A DNA stretch of 64,000 bases from Actinoplanes siamensis (lineage in GTDB: Bacteria > Actinomycetota > Actinomycetes > Mycobacteriales > Micromonosporaceae): contig NZ_BOMW01000056.1 in assembly GCF_016862395.1 (NCBI RefSeq), positions 25,871-89,870 of the forward strand, read 5' to 3'. Every line of letters begins with the position of its first letter. Positions within the stretch are counted from its first letter, which is position 1. Position numbers and translations under genes: made by a program. Under the pieces are notes generated by a model. It was given only the letters and a program-made list of their open reading frames with translations. It ran no database searches and was not told the DNA's origin. Of the stretch, positions 59,225 to 64,000 are shown in pieces.

Positions 59225-59988
59225 GCGGCCTCTGGCAGCCCGCCTCGGGCTGCGGGGACCGGTGCCGGCCGGGCGACGGGCCGCGCGCCTCCGGCTGGAC
59301 CGCCGGTTCCCGGCTGGCGGGGATGGCGCTGGTGCTGCTGGCCGGCCTGCCGCCGGTGGCGCTGCTGCGCGGCGCCGCGATCCGCTGGCTGGCCCGCGGC
59401 CTGCTCGCGGTCCTCGGGGTGCGGCTGGTCCGGCGCGGCCCCGCGCCGCGCCCGGGCAGCCTGCTGGTCGCCAACCACGTCTCCTGGTTGGACATCCTGG
59501 CGCTGATCGCGGTCGCTCCGGTGCGCCTGGTGGCCAAGCACGACGTGCGGGCCTGGCCGGGGATCGGCGCCACGGCCGGCCGCAGCGGCACCATCTTCAT
59601 CGACCGGACCAGGCCGCGGACGCTGCCGGGGACGGTGGGCGAGGTGGCTGCCGCGCTGCGCGCCGGGCGGTCGGTCGCGGTCTTCCCGGAGGGTACGACG
59701 TTCTGCGGCGCCGAGCACGGCCGGTTCCGCCCCGCGCTGTTCCAGGCGGCGGTCGACGCGGGCGCCCCGGTGGTGCCCACCTCGATCGTGTACGACACCG
59801 CCGAGGCCGCGTTCATCGGCGACGACACCCTGCTCGACTCGCTGCGGCGGGTGGCCCGGGTGCGCCGGCTGACGGTCACGGTGATCACCGCGCCGGCTCT
59901 GCGGCCGGCGCCCGGCGCGGACCGCCGGGCGCTGGCCCGGGCGGCGCAGCGCAGCCTCGGTGGCCACGGGTACCGTCTGGCGGCGTGA
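59221..59988 (+). CDS. 1-acyl-glycerol-3-phosphate/lyso-ornithine-lipid acyltransferase (PlsC/OlsA-like)
   Basis: 255 residues from GTG 59221. N-terminal hydrophobic helix (LAGMALVLLAGLPPVALL, about 32-49). The acyltransferase motifs are complete: NHVSWLD (HX4D), AGRSGTIFIDRTRP, AVFPEGTTFCG and PVVPTSIVYD. Coupled to the OlsB-like gene, so it probably esterifies the hydroxyl group of lyso-ornithine lipid; phosphatidic acid synthesis is the alternative. Confidence 0.88.
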   Translation: MSGLWQPASGCGDRCRPGDGPRASGWTAGSRLAGMALVLLAGLPPVALLRGAAIRWLARGLLAVLGVRLVRRGPAPRPGSLLVANHVSWLDILALIAVAPVRLVAKHDVRAWPGIGATAGRSGTIFIDRTRPRTLPGTVGEVAAALRAGRSVAVFPEGTTFCGAEHGRFRPALFQAAVDAGAPVVPTSIVYDTAEAAFIGDDTLLDSLRRVARVRRLTVTVITAPALRPAPGADRRALARAAQRSLGGHGYRLAA

Positions 59989-60070
59989 GCCGGGAAACCG
60001 GATCACTCCTCACAGAAAATTTCCAGCAAGTCTGCAGCAGGGGTGCAGGGGGCAGGGAAAGAATGGCCAC

Positions 60071-60784
60071 ATGGCCGTTCAGACCCAGCCCAAGCAGAGC
60101 GAGGCGAAGTTGCTCGTCGTCGAGGACGACGCGAACATTCTCGAGCTGCTCTCCGCCAGCCTGCGCTTCGCCGGGTTCGACGTGACCACGGCGACCAGCG
60201 GCAGCGCCGCGGTCAGCGCGGCCCGCAGCGCGGCGCCCGACCTGGTGGTGCTCGACGTGATGCTCCCCGACCTCGACGGTTTCGAGGTGATCCGCCTGAT
60301 GCGCGAGGGCGGGCAGCGCACCCCCGTGGTGTTCCTGACCGCCCGCGACGGCACCGACGACAAGATCCGTGGGCTCACCCTGGGCGGCGACGACTACGTC
60401 ACCAAGCCGTTCAGCCTGGAGGAGCTCACCGCCCGGATCCGGGCGGTGCTGCGCCGCACCACGGCCGGCGAGGAGCAGCCGTCCCGGCTGGTCTTCGCCG
60501 ATCTGGAACTCGACGAGGAGACCCACGAGGTCTACCGGGCGGGCAGCCGGGTGCAGCTGTCGCCCACCGAGTTCAAGCTCCTGCGCTACCTGATGCTGAA
60601 CGCGAACCGGGTGCTGTCCAAGGCGCAGATCCTCGACCACGTGTGGAAGTACGACTTCCGCGGTGACGACAACATCGTCGAGTCGTACATCTCCTACCTG
60701 CGGCGGAAGGTGGACAACGTGCAGCCGCGCCTGATCCATACCCTCCGCGGGGTGGGTTACGTGCTGCGCAAACCAGCCGTGTAG
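60071..60784 (+). CDS. OmpR/PhoB family response regulator
   Basis: 237 residues. Receiver domain (12-125) with the acidic pair VVEDDA, phosphoacceptor Asp62 (LVVLDVMLPDLDG) and the conserved Lys in YVTKPFS. C-terminal winged-helix DNA-binding domain (about 140-235; LSPTEFKLLRYLMLNANRVL, LRGVGYVLR). It forms an operon with the kinase 9 nt downstream and the HtrA-type protease. The order recalls mprA-mprB-pepD of Mycobacterium, a cell-envelope stress system; orthology is not established. Confidence 0.94.
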   Translation: MAVQTQPKQSEAKLLVVEDDANILELLSASLRFAGFDVTTATSGSAAVSAARSAAPDLVVLDVMLPDLDGFEVIRLMREGGQRTPVVFLTARDGTDDKIRGLTLGGDDYVTKPFSLEELTARIRAVLRRTTAGEEQPSRLVFADLELDEETHEVYRAGSRVQLSPTEFKLLRYLMLNANRVLSKAQILDHVWKYDFRGDDNIVESYISYLRRKVDNVQPRLIHTLRGVGYVLRKPAV

Positions 60785-60793
60785 GGCACGCCG

Positions 60794-62347
60794 ATGCCTA
60801 TCGCCGAGCGGGTTCGCGTCACGCTCCCGCCGCAGGCCAGCCTGCGCAAGGTCTCGCTGCGCACCAAGCTCGTCGCCTCGGTGCTGGTGCTGGTTTTCGC
60901 CGCGCTCACCCTGATCAGCTCGGCCAGCACGATCGCCCTGCACACGTACATGGTGGGTCGCCTGGACGCGCAGCTGAAGACCGTCTCCGAGGACCTGGGC
61001 CTGCTGATCGACGCGAACTACCAGGTCTACATGCCGATGGACTGGATGATCGCCTACACCTCGGTCAGTGGCACCGGTGAGAAGGTGAAGGGCCGGAACA
61101 TGACGGTTGACGACCTCCCGCCGCTGGCCCGGGGCCTGGAGGCGGTCGAGGCGCGCACCGACAAGCCGTACACGACCCGTTCGGAGAACGGCAAGTACAT
61201 GTGGCGGGTCCTGGTCGAGCGCGACGACCGGGGCAACGTGATCCACGTCGCCCAGCGGATGACCGGTGTGGACGCCGTCATCGCCCGGCTGATCTGGGTG
61301 GACGTGCTGGTCGGCGTCGGCGTGCTGCTGGCCCTGGCGATCGTCGGCGCGGCGCTGGTCCGGCAGAGCCTGATCCCGCTGCTGCAGATCGAGCGGACCG
61401 CCGGCCGGATCGCGGCCGGCGACTACAGCCAGCGCGTTCCCGACCCGGAGGTGGACGGCGGCGAGCCGACCACCGAGCTGGGCCGGCTCTCCACCGCGCT
61501 GAACGCGATGCTCGCTCAGATCGAGATGGCCTTCCACGCCCGCGCCGCGTCCGAGCAGCAGGCCAAGGCGGCGGCCGAGGCCGCGCAGCTCTCGGAGAGC
61601 CGGGCGGTGCGCTCGGAGGAGAAGATGCGGCAGTTCGTCGCGGACGCCTCGCACGAGCTGCGGACGCCGCTGACCACCATCCGCGGCTTCGCCGAGCTTT
61701 ACCGCCAGGGCGCCGTCTCGGACCCCGGCGCGGTGGCCCGGCTGGTCCGGCGGATCGAGGACGAGGCCGCCCGGATGGGTCTGCTCGTCGAGGACCTGCT
61801 GCTGCTGGCCCGGCTGGACCGGGAGCGCCCGCTCAACCTGGCGCCGGTGGAGCTGCCGGTGCTGGCGATGGACGCGGTGCAGGCGGCCCGGGCGACGGCC
61901 CCGGACCGCACGATCGAGTTGGACGTCCGGGACGATCACGAGCGGCTGGTGGCGTACGGCGACGACGCCCGCCTGCGCCAGGTGATCGGCAACCTGATGA
62001 CCAACGCGCTGGTGCACACGCCGGCCGACGCCAGGATCACCCTCCGGCTCTACGCCGGTGCGGGGGACCAGGCGGTGGTCGAGGTGTCCGACACCGGCCC
62101 GGGGCTCAGCGAGGAGCAACGGTCCCGCGTGTTCGAGCGGTTCTACCGCGCGGACGGGGCACGGACCAGGAACACTGAGCGGGAGGCCACCGGCACCGGC
62201 CTCGGGCTGGCCATCGTGGCAGCTCTCGTACGGTCCCACAACGGCACCGTCGACGTGCTCGGCGAGCCGGGTCAGGGAGCGACGTTCCGGGTCACCCTAC
62301 CGACCATGAATGCGGATAAAGGGTTCACAGAAAACATCCAGGACTAG
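60794..62347 (+). CDS. Membrane sensor histidine kinase
   Basis: 517 residues. First membrane helix LVASVLVLVFAALTLISSAS (about 29-48), extracytoplasmic sensor (about 50-168), second helix VLVGVGVLLALAIVGAALV (about 170-190), HAMP, a coiled stretch rich in Ala/Glu, then HisKA with His287 (DASHELRTPLTTIRGF) and HATPase (NLMTNALVHTP, VSDTGPGLSEEQ, GTGLGLAIVAAL). Partner of the preceding regulator. Confidence 0.94.
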   Translation: MPIAERVRVTLPPQASLRKVSLRTKLVASVLVLVFAALTLISSASTIALHTYMVGRLDAQLKTVSEDLGLLIDANYQVYMPMDWMIAYTSVSGTGEKVKGRNMTVDDLPPLARGLEAVEARTDKPYTTRSENGKYMWRVLVERDDRGNVIHVAQRMTGVDAVIARLIWVDVLVGVGVLLALAIVGAALVRQSLIPLLQIERTAGRIAAGDYSQRVPDPEVDGGEPTTELGRLSTALNAMLAQIEMAFHARAASEQQAKAAAEAAQLSESRAVRSEEKMRQFVADASHELRTPLTTIRGFAELYRQGAVSDPGAVARLVRRIEDEAARMGLLVEDLLLLARLDRERPLNLAPVELPVLAMDAVQAARATAPDRTIELDVRDDHERLVAYGDDARLRQVIGNLMTNALVHTPADARITLRLYAGAGDQAVVEVSDTGPGLSEEQRSRVFERFYRADGARTRNTEREATGTGLGLAIVAALVRSHNGTVDVLGEPGQGATFRVTLPTMNADKGFTENIQD

Positions 62348-62386
62348 CACAGTTCGGTACGAGTCGCACGGGGCAGAGTAAAGAAC

Positions 62387-63952
62387 ATGAACGAGAACGA
62401 GACCAACCCGCGGCCCGCGGACGCCGGCGCTGAGCACAGCAGCACGGAGCGGGTGGAGTCTGAGCAGCCGACTGCCGCGCAGCCGCCGGCCGCCCCGCAG
62501 TACGCCGCTCACCAGTCCGCGGCGCCCACCTCGGCGCAGCCCACCGCGCCGCAGCAACCTCACAACCCGTGGGCCCAGCCCACCGCCCACCAGCAGGCCG
62601 CCCCGCAGCCGCCGCAGCCGGGTCAGACACCGCAGTCGCCGTGGCAGCAGCCGCAGGCGCCGGTCTCCGGTTACCCGGGCTACGGGCAGCAGCCCGGCTA
62701 CGGGCACTACGGCCAGCCGCCCGGCTACCACGGCTGGCAGCAGCCGAACAGCACGCAGACGCAGACCGAGGGCGGCTGGCAGCAGACCACCAACCCGGAG
62801 GGCGTCGTCCCGGTCTGGGCCCAGCCCGTGGGCAACGAGCCGCCGCGCAACGGGCGCGGCCGCAAGTTCGTCCTCGCCGGCGCGGCCGCCGTGCTGATCG
62901 CGCTGCTCTCCGGCGGGGTCGGCGCCGCCACCGCAGTGGCCCTGAACGACGACGGCACCCCGGCCTCGGTCAAGTCCGGCAACACGGCGGTCAGCCGGGT
63001 GGTGGACCGCTCGTCGCTGGCCCAGATCGCCGCCGCGGTGCAGGACAGCGTCGTCTCGATCACCACCCAGACGGGTGAGGGCTCCGGCGTGGTGCTCAGC
63101 GCCGACGGCTACATCGTCACCAACAACCACGTGGTGGCGACCGCCAACGGCGGCAGCGTGAACATCATCTTCGCGGACGGCAAGAAGGCCACCGCCACGA
63201 TCGTCGGCACCGACCCGCGTACCGACCTGGCGGTGGTCAAGGCGACAGGCGTCTCCGGCCTCAAGGCCGCCACCTTCGGCGACAGCTCGCAGATGCAGGT
63301 CGGCGACACCGTGCTCGCGCTCGGCAGCCCGCTCGGCCTGGAGGGTTCGGTCACCGCCGGCATCATCAGCGCCAAGGACCGCACCATCGAGTCCAGCAGC
63401 GAGGACGGACGGCAGGGCCAGGGCCAGGGTCAGGACCCCTTCGGCGGCCAGCCCCAGCAGCAACAGCAGTCCGGCGGCACCACGATGACCGGTCTGCTGC
63501 AGACCGACGCCCCGATCAACCCGGGCAACTCCGGCGGCGCGCTGGTCAACGTGAACGGCGAGGTGATCGGCATCAATTCGGCGATCGCCACCTCGGGCTC
63601 CGGCTCCGGCAACATCGGCCTGGGCTTCGCGATCCCGAGCAACAAGGCGAAGACCGTCGCCGAGTCCCTGATGGCCGGCAAGAAGGTCAGCCACCCGGCG
63701 CTCGGCGTCAGCGTCACCACCGCGGAGAACGGCGGCGCCCTGGTCACCCAGGTGGTGTCGAACAGCGCCGCGGCCAAGGCCGGCATCCAGCAGGGTGACG
63801 TGATCACCAAGGTCGACGGCAAGGACATCAGCGAGTCCGACGACCTGGTGGCCGCGGTTCAGGCCGGCAGCGTGGGACAGAAGATGGCGATCACCTTCAC
63901 CCGCAACGGCAGCGAGAAGCAGGTCACCGTGACCCTGCTCGAGTCGCAGTAG
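62387..63952 (+). CDS. HtrA-family trypsin-like serine protease with PDZ domain
   Basis: 521 residues. A long Pro/Gln-rich cytoplasmic N-terminus (1-160, with YGxxxGYGxY repeats) precedes one membrane helix (FVLAGAAAVLIALLSGGVGA, about 163-182). The extracytoplasmic protease has a complete triad: His248 (TNNHVV), Asp280 (RTDLAVV) and Ser382 (PGNSGGALV). A Gln/Gly-rich loop (QGQGQGQDPFGGQPQQQQQS) sits before the Ser. The C-terminal PDZ domain (about 430-521) has AAKAGIQQGDVITKVDGKDI. A typical envelope-stress protease, consistent with its two-component neighbours. The last 48 nt of the window contain no gene. Confidence 0.95.
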   Translation: MNENETNPRPADAGAEHSSTERVESEQPTAAQPPAAPQYAAHQSAAPTSAQPTAPQQPHNPWAQPTAHQQAAPQPPQPGQTPQSPWQQPQAPVSGYPGYGQQPGYGHYGQPPGYHGWQQPNSTQTQTEGGWQQTTNPEGVVPVWAQPVGNEPPRNGRGRKFVLAGAAAVLIALLSGGVGAATAVALNDDGTPASVKSGNTAVSRVVDRSSLAQIAAAVQDSVVSITTQTGEGSGVVLSADGYIVTNNHVVATANGGSVNIIFADGKKATATIVGTDPRTDLAVVKATGVSGLKAATFGDSSQMQVGDTVLALGSPLGLEGSVTAGIISAKDRTIESSSEDGRQGQGQGQDPFGGQPQQQQQSGGTTMTGLLQTDAPINPGNSGGALVNVNGEVIGINSAIATSGSGSGNIGLGFAIPSNKAKTVAESLMAGKKVSHPALGVSVTTAENGGALVTQVVSNSAAAKAGIQQGDVITKVDGKDISESDDLVAAVQAGSVGQKMAITFTRNGSEKQVTVTLLESQ

Positions 63953-64000
63953 GGGGCGGGAGGACTACGGCGGGTGACGTGGCCAGGGGTGGGCACGTCA

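Noticed and set aside
59885..62239. A 784-codon open frame antisense to the two-component genes
   Set aside because: Both genes on the + strand are complete with phosphoacceptor residues; the antisense product has no domain.
1..64000. CRISPR array, insertion sequence, prophage or plasmid origin
   Set aside because: No regularly spaced repeats, transposase, integrase, capsid or replication-initiation motifs were seen. The tRNA repeats are the only candidate attachment sites, and no integrase accompanies them.

Overview
The window is high-GC actinobacterial chromosome, most likely from a member of the Micromonosporaceae (Actinoplanes-like). I base this on codon use, two WhiB-type proteins, an actinobacterial fused E2/E1 2-oxoglutarate enzyme (Kgd), a nickel superoxide dismutase with its maturation peptidase, the 24-residue ribosomal protein bL37, a DUF5709 and a DUF6104 protein, and gene orders shared with Mycobacterium. 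I saw no phage, insertion sequence, plasmid or CRISPR signature; this is core plus lineage-specific chromosome.

Layout. 1-6.0 kb: an unidentified partial gene, a zincin-type metalloprotease, a secreted Lon-like PDZ protease and a UPF0182 membrane protein (the order of the Rv3193c-Rv3195 region). 6.0-9.0 kb: two identical initiator tRNA genes enclosing a secreted copper-radical (galactose oxidase-like) oxidase with a ricin lectin domain. 9.2-15 kb: short SDR protein, lipase-type hydrolase, acyltransferase 3, Cys-rich pentapeptide protein, TerC transporter, unknown protein. 15-26 kb: spermidine synthase-like protein, a coupled DUF1800/DUF1501 Tat pair, malQ overlapping an antitoxin-like gene, then secreted polysaccharide enzymes: GH46 chitosanase, GH16 glucanase and a GH16-like protein that has lost its catalytic residues. 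26-34 kb: anti-sigma fusion, hisN, rsgA, aroA, HMCES-type protease, WhiB-like, hydrolase, sigR-rsrA, bL37 and a TB7.3-like biotin carrier. 34-44.6 kb: TPR protein, SIS protein, PdtaS-type kinase, a sulfur-assimilation operon with its own leader peptide, whiB1 and a lipid kinase. 44.6-54 kb: regulators, sodN/sodX, malic enzyme, oxidoreductase, ackA-pta and DUF6104. 54-64 kb: kgd, a thioesterase-like protein, an ornithine-lipid-type acyltransferase pair, and a two-component system followed by an HtrA-type protease (the mprAB-pepD arrangement).

How genes work together. The 31.8-33.6 kb block reads as a thiol-oxidative stress switch: a GGAAT-N18-GTT sigma-R-type promoter in the end of the upstream hydrolase gene, a possible longer sigma-R isoform from an upstream start, the ZAS anti-sigma factor RsrA, a perfect terminator, then an extended palindrome. 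The 38.7-42.6 kb block is a sulfite/APS reduction operon with tightly coupled genes behind a Cys-containing leader peptide. sodN and sodX are divergent, and sodX alone carries TTA codons. ackA-pta, malic enzyme and kgd supply central carbon metabolism.

Start codons were refined by eye from ribosome binding sites, gene overlaps and family N-termini. Nothing was searched against a database, so family names rest on recognised motifs and remembered sequences.
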